From Rhodobacterales bacterium (GTDB lineage: Bacteria > Pseudomonadota > Alphaproteobacteria > Rhodobacterales > Rhodobacteraceae), in NCBI GenBank assembly GCA_002746935.1, contig PDRW01000031.1:1-64000 (forward strand): a DNA stretch of 64,000 bases, read 5' to 3'. This document shows positions 28,862 to 36,905 of the stretch, one piece after another (position 1 is the stretch's first letter; each line of letters begins with the position of its first letter). The notes under the pieces were generated by a model that saw only the letters and a program-made list of their open reading frames with translations, had not been told where the DNA came from and made no database searches. The position numbers and the translations under genes are program-made.

Positions 28862-29652
28862 GGGTCTTCTCCGTCTTGGGTTTTGTCAGGTGTCTTGTCA
28901 GGGTTCTTGTCAGGTGTTTTATCGGAGGCGCCCTCGGGCCCGGAAGGCCCGCGCCTGCCGATCATGGTCTCCGCTTCCAGGAGCGCCGTGGTCACGATCG
29001 CCGCCGGCACCGCCACGATGCCGAGGCCGATGAACAGCACGAAGGTGGTAAACACCCGGCCCCCCGGTGTGACCGGCACCATGTCGCCATAGCCGACGGT
29101 GGTGAAACTCGCCACCGCCCACCACAGGCTCGAAAGGATCGAGCGAAACACCTCAGGCTGCGCCTGGTGCTCGAAAATATAGATCCCCACCGCGCTCACA
29201 TAGAGCATCAGGAGGGCGATCACGATGAACACGAACAATTCGCCCCGCACCTCGCGCAGCGCCGCCACCAGACGGTCGAGCGCCTGCGAGGTGCGAAACA
29301 GCTTCAGCAACCGTACCAGCCGCAGGGCGCGCACCACCTGCCATTGCGGGGTGAACAGCGCGATCGCCGGCAGCACCGACAGCAGATCGACCACGCCCCA
29401 GAAGCTGAGCGCGTAACGCCAGCGGTGCTCCGCGGCCCAGAGTCGCAGCCCGTATTCGAGCGCGAAAACCCCGAGCACCACGATTTCGAACCCGAACAGC
29501 AGCCGCTGGATCGTCTCCGGGATCGTCGGTTCGGTCTCCAGCGCGATGGCGATGGCCGACAGCCCGATCAACACCAGACTCGCATGCGCCACCGCCGCGC
29601 CGAGCCTCGGATGGGTGCCGCTGAGCGCCTGACAGATCTCCTCCCGGGTCAT
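28858..29652 (-). CDS. voltage-gated K+ channel (Kv-like) within an ABC operon
   Basis: A 264-aa six-helix potassium channel. Selectivity filter FTTVGYGDM between pore helix SLWWAVASF and S6 (VFTTFVLFIGLGIVAVPAAIVTTAL). An S4-like voltage sensor has basic residues at three-residue spacing (VRALRLVRLLKLFR). S1-S3 precede it (LVLIGLSAIAIALE, IVVLGVFALEYGLRLW, VVDLLSVLPAIALF). GGAGGGG precedes ATG 29652. The C-terminal tail is four DKTP-like repeats (12-bp tandem DNA). It starts 44 bp after the upstream permease stop, and its own stop overlaps the BMP gene. Why a K+ channel sits in a nucleoside transporter operon is unknown. Confidence 0.92.
   Translation of the reverse strand: MTREEICQALSGTHPRLGAAVAHASLVLIGLSAIAIALETEPTIPETIQRLLFGFEIVVLGVFALEYGLRLWAAEHRWRYALSFWGVVDLLSVLPAIALFTPQWQVVRALRLVRLLKLFRTSQALDRLVAALREVRGELFVFIVIALLMLYVSAVGIYIFEHQAQPEVFRSILSSLWWAVASFTTVGYGDMVPVTPGGRVFTTFVLFIGLGIVAVPAAIVTTALLEAETMIGRRGPSGPEGASDKTPDKNPDKTPDKTQDGEDP
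28876..28923 (-). repeat. 12-bp tandem repeat, four units, in the channel C terminus
   Basis: On the minus strand GATAAAACACCT, GACAAGAACCCT, GACAAGACACCT and GACAAAACCCAA follow without gaps and encode DKTP, DKNP, DKTP and DKTQ. The tail is hydrophilic and probably unstructured; copy number may vary between strains. Confidence 0.75.
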
Positions 29653-29696
29653 GTCCGCCCCTCCGCGTTCACCCGCCTCATGCCTGCTGTCCGTGC

Positions 29697-30803
29697 TCAG
29701 TGCGACGCATGAAACACCCGCCCGAGCGAACCCGGCGCCCCGTGATTGCCGCGCATCGAGATCACCACCAGCACCAGAATGGTAACGAGATAGGGCGAAC
29801 TGGTCAGCAGCAAAGTGTCGGCCCCGGTTGCGAAGCCGGTCAGCAGTCCGAGCAGCCAGGCCGCTCCCGCCGCCGCGCCGAAGATCAGCGGCCAGCGTCC
29901 CGCCTTCCGCAGCGAGAAGCGGCGCCCGGGCAGCTGCTTTGCCAGAGCCACCAACAGGCTCACCGGCACCAGCGCCCCGAGCAGCCAGGGCAACGCCGCC
30001 AGCAGCGCAATCCCCGCCGCCTGCAAATTGAGCTGCAACACCGTGAGCCCGCCGAACAGATAGGCCCCGAACAGCACCCAGCCGGTGCGCCAGCTGGCAA
30101 AGACCACGATCGCCAAGGCGATCCAGCCCGCACCCGAGGTCATGCCCTCGGTCCATTGCGGCACCCGCACGAGGCTCACATAGGCGCCGCCGAGCCCCGC
30201 CATGGCACCGCCGAACAGGATCGCCAGAACCCGCACCCGCACCACCTTGTAGCCGAGCGCATGGGCCGCCTCGTGGTTTTCGCCCACCGCCCGCAGGATC
30301 AGCCCGGCGCGGCTGTAGCCGAGAAACAGCCAGCACAGCACCACCGCCAGCAGCGACAGATAAACCATCGGGTCATGCTGAAACAGCACCGGCCCGACCA
30401 CCGGCAGATCCGCAAGCCCCGGCAGAGGCAGCTTGCCGAGGGTGGCCGATTTCATCCCCTCATAGGGCTTGCCGATCAGCGACGACAGCCCGAGCCCGAA
30501 CAGCGTGAGCGCCAGCCCCGTCGCCACCTGGTTCGACTTCAGCACCTGGGTGATCAGCGCGAACACCAGGCTGAGCCCGGCCCCCGCCAAAGCCGCCGCC
30601 ACGAAACCCGCCCCCGGGCTCGCGGTGTTGACCCCGACGGCAAAACCCACCACCGCCCCGGTGATCATCATCCCCTCGACCCCGAGGTTCAGCACCCCGG
30701 CCTTCTCGACCACCATCTCGCCCAGCGCCGCCAGCAGGATCGGGGTCGAGGCCACCATCAGCGAGGCCGCCAGAAGTACCGGGTTGATCTGTCCGAAATC
30801 CAT
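29697..30803 (-). CDS. nucleoside ABC transporter permease (second subunit)
   Basis: A 368-aa BPD_transp_2-family permease, the partner of the one encoded upstream. It begins MDFGQINPVLLAASLMVASTPILLAALGEMVVEKAGVLNLGVEGMMITGA, which contains the NLGVEGMM motif of sugar/nucleoside-type permeases. Later parts include GENHEAAHALGYKVVRVRVLA (the loop that contacts the ATPase) and about eight or more helices. ATG 30803 is preferred: GGAGG lies 9 nt upstream, whereas two GTG codons just before it do not fit as well. The C terminus is longer than in homologous permeases and includes a basic loop (KQLPGRRFSLRKAGRWP). Confidence 0.9.
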   Translation of the reverse strand: MDFGQINPVLLAASLMVASTPILLAALGEMVVEKAGVLNLGVEGMMITGAVVGFAVGVNTASPGAGFVAAALAGAGLSLVFALITQVLKSNQVATGLALTLFGLGLSSLIGKPYEGMKSATLGKLPLPGLADLPVVGPVLFQHDPMVYLSLLAVVLCWLFLGYSRAGLILRAVGENHEAAHALGYKVVRVRVLAILFGGAMAGLGGAYVSLVRVPQWTEGMTSGAGWIALAIVVFASWRTGWVLFGAYLFGGLTVLQLNLQAAGIALLAALPWLLGALVPVSLLVALAKQLPGRRFSLRKAGRWPLIFGAAAGAAWLLGLLTGFATGADTLLLTSSPYLVTILVLVVISMRGNHGAPGSLGRVFHASH

Positions 30804-30830
30804 CACCACCCCCCTCCGGCGCGCCCTTTT

Positions 30831-30862
30831 TTACCGGTATTTTTCCTGGAGAAATACTCCGG
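30831..30862 (-). repeat. recurrent intergenic motif, copy 2
   Basis: Minus strand GGAGTATTTCTCCAGGAAAA then ATACCGG, lying between the two permease genes, adjacent to a CCGGGGGT...ACCCCCGG hairpin (about 30868-30886). Confidence 0.55.
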
Positions 30863-30906
30863 GGGTCCGGGGGTGGAACCCCCGGCCACGCTGCCCGCCA
30901 CCCCGC

Positions 30907-31998
30907 TCATGCCTTCGCCTCCGCGCCCCGAAGCCGCACCCGGTAATTGGCGAAGACATCCATCGCCAGCAGGAAAAACAGCAACATCCCCTGAAACAGC
31001 TGGATCGCCGCCGCGGGCATGCCGATCATGGTCTGGGCCAGCTCGCCGCCGATATAGGTCAGCGCCATCAGCAGCCCCGCCAGCAGAATGCCCACCGGAT
31101 GCAGCCGTCCGAGAAAGGCGACGATGATCGCGGTAAACCCGTAGCCCGAGTTGAAGTCGATCGAGATCTGCCCCGCCGGCCCCGAAACCTCGAACAGCCC
31201 CGCCATCCCCGCCAGCGCCCCGCCGGTGCCGAGCGAGAACAGCACCAGCCGCGCCGGATTGACCCCGCCGAACCGCGCCGCCTTCGGCGCCTCTCCCGCC
31301 AGCCGGATCGAAAACCCCATCCGGTGCCGGGTCATCAGCACATGGGCGAAGATCACCGCGATCAGCGCCGCCACCACGCCCAGATGGATGCCGGTGCCGG
31401 CAAACAATTCCGGGTTGGCGGCGGCGGGAAAGTCGCGCGCGAGGTTGCGGCTTCCGGGAAAGCCATGGCCTTCGGGGTTGCGCAACAGCCCGGTGGAAAC
31501 GCTCGCAAGGATGTTTTCCGCCACATAGACCAGCATCAGGCTGACGAGGATTTCATTGGTGCCGAGCCGTGTCTTCAACAGCGCCGGGATCATCGCCCAG
31601 AGCCAGCCGCCGAACGCGCCGGCACCGATCATCAGGGGAAAGATCAGCCGGTTTTCGGTCGGATAGAACGCCAGCCCCACGCCCGCGCCGAGCACCGCCC
31701 CGATGATGTATTGCCCCTCGGCGCCGATGTTCCAGATCCCCGCCCGGAAGCCCAGCGACAGCCCGGTGGCGATCAGAATGAGCGGCCCCGCCTTGATCAG
31801 CAATTGCCCGCGGGTGTAGCTCGCGAAATTGCCGAACAGCGGATCCCAGAAGATGATCCGGATCGCTTCGACCGGATTGGCGCCCAGCGCCCAGAACATC
31901 ACCCCGCCCGCGACCATGGTGGCGATCACCGCCAGCACCGGGGTGAGGGCGGTGACGAGGCGCGAGGGCGCGGCGCGGCGGTCGAGTTTCAGTCTCAT
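30907..31998 (-). CDS. nucleoside ABC transporter permease (first subunit)
   Basis: A 363-aa BPD_transp_2-family permease. It has an N-terminal membrane segment, then FRAGIWNIGAEGQYIIGAVLGAG, the signature NIGAEGQ of this family, the coupling loop RLAGEAPKAARFGGVNPARLVLFSL and GLFEVSGPAGQISIDFNSGYGFTAIIVAFLGRLHPVGI. The start ATG 31998 overlaps the ATPase stop (ATGA). It probably forms a heterodimer with the following permease and serves the BMP-family receptor for purine nucleoside uptake. Confidence 0.92.
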   Translation of the reverse strand: MRLKLDRRAAPSRLVTALTPVLAVIATMVAGGVMFWALGANPVEAIRIIFWDPLFGNFASYTRGQLLIKAGPLILIATGLSLGFRAGIWNIGAEGQYIIGAVLGAGVGLAFYPTENRLIFPLMIGAGAFGGWLWAMIPALLKTRLGTNEILVSLMLVYVAENILASVSTGLLRNPEGHGFPGSRNLARDFPAAANPELFAGTGIHLGVVAALIAVIFAHVLMTRHRMGFSIRLAGEAPKAARFGGVNPARLVLFSLGTGGALAGMAGLFEVSGPAGQISIDFNSGYGFTAIIVAFLGRLHPVGILLAGLLMALTYIGGELAQTMIGMPAAAIQLFQGMLLFFLLAMDVFANYRVRLRGAEAKA

Positions 31999-33572
31999 GC
32001 CCGCGTCTCCCCGGCGGTGGGTCCGGCCGGATCGCCAGCTGGATCACCGGTCTTGTCCCGGGCCACATCCGTCATGTCATGGGCCCCGCCCATCATCAGC
32101 CCGACCTCCTCGATCGACAGCCCCAGGGTCGGCCTGGGCCTGGCAAGCCGGCCCTCGTTCAGGGCGGTGAAATGGTCGGAAATGTCCATGAGTTCATCGA
32201 GATCCTGGCTGATCACCACCACGCCCGCGCCTTCGGCCGCGAGGTCGAGGATCGCCTGCCGGATCGCCGCGGCGGCGGCGGCATCGACCCCCCATGTCGG
32301 CTGGTTGACCACGAAAACCTGCGGGCGTTGCAGGATTTCGCGGCCGATGACAAACTTTTGCAGATTGCCCCCCGACAGCGCGCCCGCGGTCGTGTCGGGC
32401 CCGGGGGTGCGCACGTCGAAGGCTTCGATGATCCGTTCGGCGAAGCGGCGGGTGCGGCCCCAGCGGATGAAACCGTGCCAGGCGAGGCTCTCGCGCCGCT
32501 CGCCGGTGATCAGCGCGTTTTCGGTGAGGCTCATGCCGGGCGCGGCGCTGTGGCCGAGACGTTCTTCGGGCGCGGTGAGCAGGCCGCGCGCGCGGCGCGC
32601 GCCGGGGCGGCGGCGGGCGATGTCTTCGCCGTCGAGCAGGATCGTGCCGCCGGGTGCGAGGCGCTCACCGGAGAGCGCGGCCACCAGCTCGTCCTGCCCG
32701 TTGCCCGCCACCCCGCCGATGCCCAGCACCTCGCCGGCGCGCAACGTAAACGAGATGTTGCAAAGCGCGGTGCCGAATTCGCTCGGCGCGGGCAGGGAGA
32801 GCCCCAGCACATCGAGCAGAACCGTGCCATGTTCGCCGCCGGAGCGTTGCGGCCGGTGCAGGCTGCTGCCGACCATGGTTTCGGCCAGTTCAGCGGCGCT
32901 CTGCTCGCGCGGGTCGCAACGCGCCACCACCCGGCCGTGGCGCAGCACGGTGGCATATTCGCAAAGGGCGCGGATTTCTTCGAGCTTGTGGCTGATATAG
33001 AGGATCGCCGCGCCGTCGTGCGCAATCTGGCGCAATGTATGGAACAGGATCTCCACCTCCTGTGGCGTCAGCACCGAGGTGGGTTCGTCCATGATCAGCA
33101 GCGAGGGGTTCTGGAGCAGGCAGCGCAGGATCTCGACCCGCTGGCGCTCGCCCGCCGAGAGATCGCCCACCAGCCGGTCGGGGTCGAGCGGCAGCCCGTA
33201 GGCGGCGCTCACCTCGGCGATCCGGGCGCTGAGGGTGCGCTGGCCGGGCGGGTCGTCCATGCCGAGGGCGACGTTCTCGGCCACGCTCAGCGCCTCGAAC
33301 AGCGAGAAATGCTGAAACACCATGGCGACGCCGGCGGCCCGTGCGGCGCGGGGGTTGGCGGGGGCAAAGGCGGCGCCGTTGAGCGTCATCGCGCCCGCAT
33401 CGGGCTTCACCAGCCCGTAGATCGCCTTCACCAGCGTCGACTTGCCGGCGCCGTTTTCGCCCAGCAGGGCGTGGATCTCGCCCGGCCGGATCTGGAACGA
33501 TACCCCGTCATTGGCGATGACCCCGGGGTAAGCCTTGGTCAGCCCCTCGATGGTAAGAAGCGCGTCTGTCAT
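31995..33572 (-). CDS. nucleoside ABC transporter ATP-binding protein (double cassette)
   Basis: A 525-aa protein with two ABC cassettes, as in sugar/nucleoside importers. The first has Walker A GENGAGKST, signature LSAGERQRVEI and Walker B LLIMDEPTSVLTP. The second is degenerate, as usual: GVAGNGQDEL replaces the P-loop, the signature is LSGGNLQKFVI, and Walker B is VFVVNQPTWGVD with Asn-Gln where Asp-Glu is expected. Start ATG 33572 (MTDALLTIEGL). The C-terminal tail TGDPAGDPAGPTAGETRA is repetitive. It is the first gene of the five-gene operon and is preceded by a 24-bp tandem repeat. Confidence 0.93.
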   Translation of the reverse strand: MTDALLTIEGLTKAYPGVIANDGVSFQIRPGEIHALLGENGAGKSTLVKAIYGLVKPDAGAMTLNGAAFAPANPRAARAAGVAMVFQHFSLFEALSVAENVALGMDDPPGQRTLSARIAEVSAAYGLPLDPDRLVGDLSAGERQRVEILRCLLQNPSLLIMDEPTSVLTPQEVEILFHTLRQIAHDGAAILYISHKLEEIRALCEYATVLRHGRVVARCDPREQSAAELAETMVGSSLHRPQRSGGEHGTVLLDVLGLSLPAPSEFGTALCNISFTLRAGEVLGIGGVAGNGQDELVAALSGERLAPGGTILLDGEDIARRRPGARRARGLLTAPEERLGHSAAPGMSLTENALITGERRESLAWHGFIRWGRTRRFAERIIEAFDVRTPGPDTTAGALSGGNLQKFVIGREILQRPQVFVVNQPTWGVDAAAAAAIRQAILDLAAEGAGVVVISQDLDELMDISDHFTALNEGRLARPRPTLGLSIEEVGLMMGGAHDMTDVARDKTGDPAGDPAGPTAGETRA

Positions 33573-33585
33573 CCCGGTCCTCTGG

Positions 33586-33681
33586 CCATCCCCCGGCCCA
33601 CCCTTTGGCCCATCCCCCGGCCAACCCTTTGGCCCATCTCCCGGCCAACCCTTTGGCCCATCTCCCGGCCAATGTCTTGCC
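33586..33681. repeat. 24-bp tandem repeat, four units
   Basis: Four consecutive 24-bp units start at 33586, 33610, 33634 and 33658, each beginning CCATC(C/T)CCCGGCC and (in the first three) ending CCTTTGGC; the last unit is divergent. The array occupies most of the 5' leader of the ABC operon, starting 14 bp upstream of its first codon, in the gap before the broken xdhC. Upstream of a start codon it could affect mRNA structure; slippage is the simplest origin. Confidence 0.8.
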
Positions 33682-33705
33682 CGTACCTTGGAATCCGGCG
33701 CAGGT

Positions 33706-34611
33706 CTAGTGGCTGGCCTCTCCTGCCACCACCAGCAGTAGCGCGTGAGCCGCGCCGACCGCAATGGCCCCCGGGGCTTTCCTGGCCCGGGTGTGCCGAT
33801 GGGGCAGCGGATGCGTGCGATTGCCGCGGGCGAATGGCCGTTTCCGGCGAGGCGCGCCCGGAACCCGGCCCATCTGGTGGCCGATCCGATCAGCCCGGCG
33901 GAGGTGACTCCGTGGCCGGGCAGCGAATCGCACAGGGCGAGGTCGAGCGCGTGGGAACAGGTTAGGATGAAGTGATGCACCTGCGGCGGCGCCTTTCGCA
34001 AGACGCCGGTGAGCGGCTCGGCGGCACGGGGGATGACATTGGCCGGGAGCGTGGGCGGGGGAAGCGCGCGGGCGTGGTGTCGACGAGGGTGATGGCAAAA
34101 CCGGGGAGCGGTGCGAGCACATGGACCGGCTCCCGCCCCACATGGCCCGCGCGCGCCAGATCCGGACCTCGATGGTGGGGGGCGACCGGTTCGATGACCC
34201 AGTGGTTGCGCAGGGCGGGCAGGGGCGGCGTGTCGGGTGGTGCCGCCCCGGCTTCGGTCGGGTCGCCAACCCTGCGGGCGAAGGCCGTGCCCATATCGGG
34301 CAGCGTCTCGGGAAGTGTCCCGAAACACGCGAACAGCAAAGCCACCCTGCCGCCGTTGCACTGGCCGAAATCCGGGCCGAGGGCGGCGCGGACGAAGGCC
34401 CGCGCCTCGCCGTATGCGCGCATCTCCCGGGTGCGGGGGGTAGCGTCGTGTTTCAGCCGACCGCCGATGCTGCCCTGCTGGCCGCCGTCCCGGACCAGCA
34501 TCGCCGTGCCGATCTCACGCGGGGGGCGCGCGGAGCCCGCGAACATCGGCCACCACCACCCGCCCCGGCGCCCCATTGGCCGCCGGTGAGTGCCTCGCGG
34601 CCGAAGCTCAC
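33706..34611 (-). pseudogene. xdhC: broken xdhC (xanthine dehydrogenase accessory protein)
   Basis: Pieces of XdhC, which inserts sulfurated molybdenum cofactor into xanthine dehydrogenase, can be read only by changing frame at least three times. They are GTG at 34611 (VSFGREALTGGQWGAG), then EIGTAMLVRDGGQQGSIGG to LAPLPGFAITLVDTTPARF, then VHHFILTCSHALDLALC and GLIGSATRWAGFRARL...RIRCPIG, then APGAIAVGAAHALLLVV. Breaks fall near 34530, 34055 and 33775, at C/G runs. Conserved residues are also lost: the GGALE-type motif reads GGRLK, GQCCGG reads GQCNGG, and the WGAGHVGRAL-type motif reads ARAGHVGREP. This argues for real decay rather than sequencing error alone. It follows xdhB in the usual xdhABC order. 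Confidence 0.82.
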
Positions 34612-34628
34612 CGGAAGCTCGCCGCCCC

Positions 34629-36905
34629 CTACCGGCGGACCCGCCGCACCGCCCAGAGCATGCGTTCGGGCGTGGCCGGGGCGTCGAGCGCCGGGTAGCG
34701 CTTGCCGCAGGCAGCGGCGGCGTCGGACAGCGCCATGAAGGCGGAGATCCCCAGCATCAGCGGCGGCTCGCCCACCGCCTTGGAGCGAAACACCGTGTCG
34801 GCCTGGTTGGGCCGGTTCCACAGCGCCACGTTGAACACCTCCGGCAGGTCCGAGGCGGTGGGGATCTTGTAGGTCGAGGGGGCATGGGTGGCGAGGCGGC
34901 CCTGCTGGTCCCAGACCAGTTCTTCCATGGTGAGCCAGCCCGCGCCCTGGAGATAGCCGCCCTCGATCTGGCCGCGGTCGAGGGCGGGGTTGAGGCTGTC
35001 GCCGACATCATGCAGCAGATCGGCACGCAGCAGCCGGTATTCGCCGGTGAGCGTGTCGAGCGCCACCTCCGTCACCGCCGCGCCACAGGCGAAATAGAAG
35101 AACGGATGGCCCTTGCCGGTCTCCGGGTTCCAGTCCAGCCCCGGCGTGCGGTAGTGGCCCACGGCCGACAGGCTGATGCGGCCGAGGTAGCAATCTTCCA
35201 CCGCCTCGGCGAAGCTGAGACTGCGGCCGCCCACATGCACCACCCCGTCGCGGAAGGCGATCTGGCGGCTGCGCACCCCGTTCGACTGGGCGAGGTAGCG
35301 GGTCATCCGGGTCTTGATCTCTTCGCAGCCCGCGCGCACCGCGGCGCCGTTGAGGTCGCTGCCGGAGGCGGCGGCGGTGGCGCTGGCATTGGGGATGATC
35401 GAGGTGTCGGTGGGCAAAACGCGCACCCTGTCGGGCCCGATCCCGAAACATCGCGCCGCCACCTGCGCCACCCTGGTGTGCAGCCCCTGGCCCATCTCGG
35501 TGCCGCCGTGGCTGAGGGCCACGGAACCGTCGCGGTAGAGGTTGATCAGCGCGCTGGCCTGGTTCAGATGCGGCAGTGTGAAGCCGATGCCGAATTTCAC
35601 CGGGGTAAGCGCGATGCCACGTTTCAGCACCTCGCTGCGGGCGTTGAAACCGGCGATCTCGCGGCGCCGGGCCTCGTAATCGGCGCTGTCTTCGAGCTGT
35701 TTGACCATGTCGGGCAGCGCAAAGGCGGGGACGGGCTGGTCGTAATGGGTCTTCTGCGGCCTGGTCTTGGCGTAGAAATTCTTGCGGCGGATGGCGAGCG
35801 GATCCTGTCCGGTCACATGGGCGATGTGGTCCATCACCCGTTCGATGCCGAGCATCCCCTGTGGCCCGCCGAAACCGCCGCAGGCCGTGGCCGAGACGGT
35901 GTTGGTGCGCAGCCGGTGGCTGGCGATCCGCATTGCGGGGACGAAATAGGCGTTGTCGGCATGGAGCATCGCCCGGTCGGCCACCGGGGCGGTCAGGTCC
36001 GCCGACCAGCCGCCGCGCAGATACTGGGTGAAATCGACCCCGGTGAGCTTGCCGGCCTGGGTGATCCCGGCGCGGTAGGCAATGCGGAAACCGTGGCGCT
36101 TGCCGGTGATGGTCATGTCCGCGTCGCGGTCATAACGCATCTTGCAGGGGCGGCCGGTCCTTGCCGCGGCAATGGCGGCGGCCACCGCGGGCGCGGCGGC
36201 GTCGGTTTCCTTGCCGCCGAAACCGCCGCCCAGGCGGCGGGTCTCGACCCGGACGGAATGCAGCGGCAGGCCCAGGGCTTCGGCCACCTTCTCCTGTACC
36301 CCCGCCGGATGCTGGGTGGAGGAATGCACCACCATTTCGCCCGCTTCGCCGGGCAGGGCGAGCGCGGTCTGGCTTTCGAGGTAGAAATGTTCCTGCCCGC
36401 CGATCTCGATCTCGCCCTCGATCACCTTGTGCGCCCCGGCCAGCGCGGCCTCGATATCGCCCTTCTCCCAGATCACCGGCCCGTCGCCGAGATAGCTTTC
36501 GGCCGCCAGCGCTTCCTCGATCGACAGGATCGGCAGCCGCTTCTCGATCTCGATCCAGGCGTGAAGGGTGGCGGCGCGGGCGGCGCGGTGGCTGGTGGCG
36601 GCGACGAGAAACAGCGGCTGGCCGTGGAAATGCACCTCGCCGGTGGCGAGCAGCGGCGCGTCATGGGCAGCGGGCGAAACATCCGCCGGGCGGTCGAGGT
36701 CGGCGGCGGTGAGCACCAGCACCACACCAGGGGCCTCGCGCACGTCGGAAAGGTCCATCGACAGCACCACCCCATGGGTCTCGGGGCTGAGCCCGAAGGC
36801 CAGATGCAGGCAGCCGGGCGGGGTGGGAATGTCGTCTGCATAGGCCGCGCTGCCGGTGACATGGGCGCGGGCGGAGAGGTGGGGCAGGGGGCGTCCGGCA
36901 CTCAT
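34629..36905 (-). CDS. xdhB: xanthine dehydrogenase molybdopterin-binding subunit XdhB
   Basis: A 758-aa molybdenum hydroxylase large subunit that oxidises hypoxanthine and xanthine to urate. Motifs: GSAAYADDIPTPPGCLHLAF at the N terminus, RRLGGGFGGKE (molybdopterin contact), ACGGFGGPQGM, GGTEMGQGLHTRVAQVAA and the catalytic glutamate in KAVGEPPLMLG (about Glu713). Length matches the Rhodobacter-type split enzyme. The start ATG 36905 overlaps the xdhA stop (ATGA). Substrate-binding regions resemble xanthine rather than CO or aldehyde enzymes. The neighbouring nucleoside importers fit purine catabolism. Confidence 0.95.
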   Translation of the reverse strand: MSAGRPLPHLSARAHVTGSAAYADDIPTPPGCLHLAFGLSPETHGVVLSMDLSDVREAPGVVLVLTAADLDRPADVSPAAHDAPLLATGEVHFHGQPLFLVAATSHRAARAATLHAWIEIEKRLPILSIEEALAAESYLGDGPVIWEKGDIEAALAGAHKVIEGEIEIGGQEHFYLESQTALALPGEAGEMVVHSSTQHPAGVQEKVAEALGLPLHSVRVETRRLGGGFGGKETDAAAPAVAAAIAAARTGRPCKMRYDRDADMTITGKRHGFRIAYRAGITQAGKLTGVDFTQYLRGGWSADLTAPVADRAMLHADNAYFVPAMRIASHRLRTNTVSATACGGFGGPQGMLGIERVMDHIAHVTGQDPLAIRRKNFYAKTRPQKTHYDQPVPAFALPDMVKQLEDSADYEARRREIAGFNARSEVLKRGIALTPVKFGIGFTLPHLNQASALINLYRDGSVALSHGGTEMGQGLHTRVAQVAARCFGIGPDRVRVLPTDTSIIPNASATAAASGSDLNGAAVRAGCEEIKTRMTRYLAQSNGVRSRQIAFRDGVVHVGGRSLSFAEAVEDCYLGRISLSAVGHYRTPGLDWNPETGKGHPFFYFACGAAVTEVALDTLTGEYRLLRADLLHDVGDSLNPALDRGQIEGGYLQGAGWLTMEELVWDQQGRLATHAPSTYKIPTASDLPEVFNVALWNRPNQADTVFRSKAVGEPPLMLGISAFMALSDAAAACGKRYPALDAPATPERMLWAVRRVRR

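Noticed and set aside
33586-33681. CRISPR-like array
   Set aside because: The repeats are directly tandem with no spacers and there are no cas genes, so it is a minisatellite.
33706-34611. Programmed frameshifting in xdhC
   Set aside because: At least three separate breaks and loss of conserved residues fit decay, not a single slippery-site mechanism.
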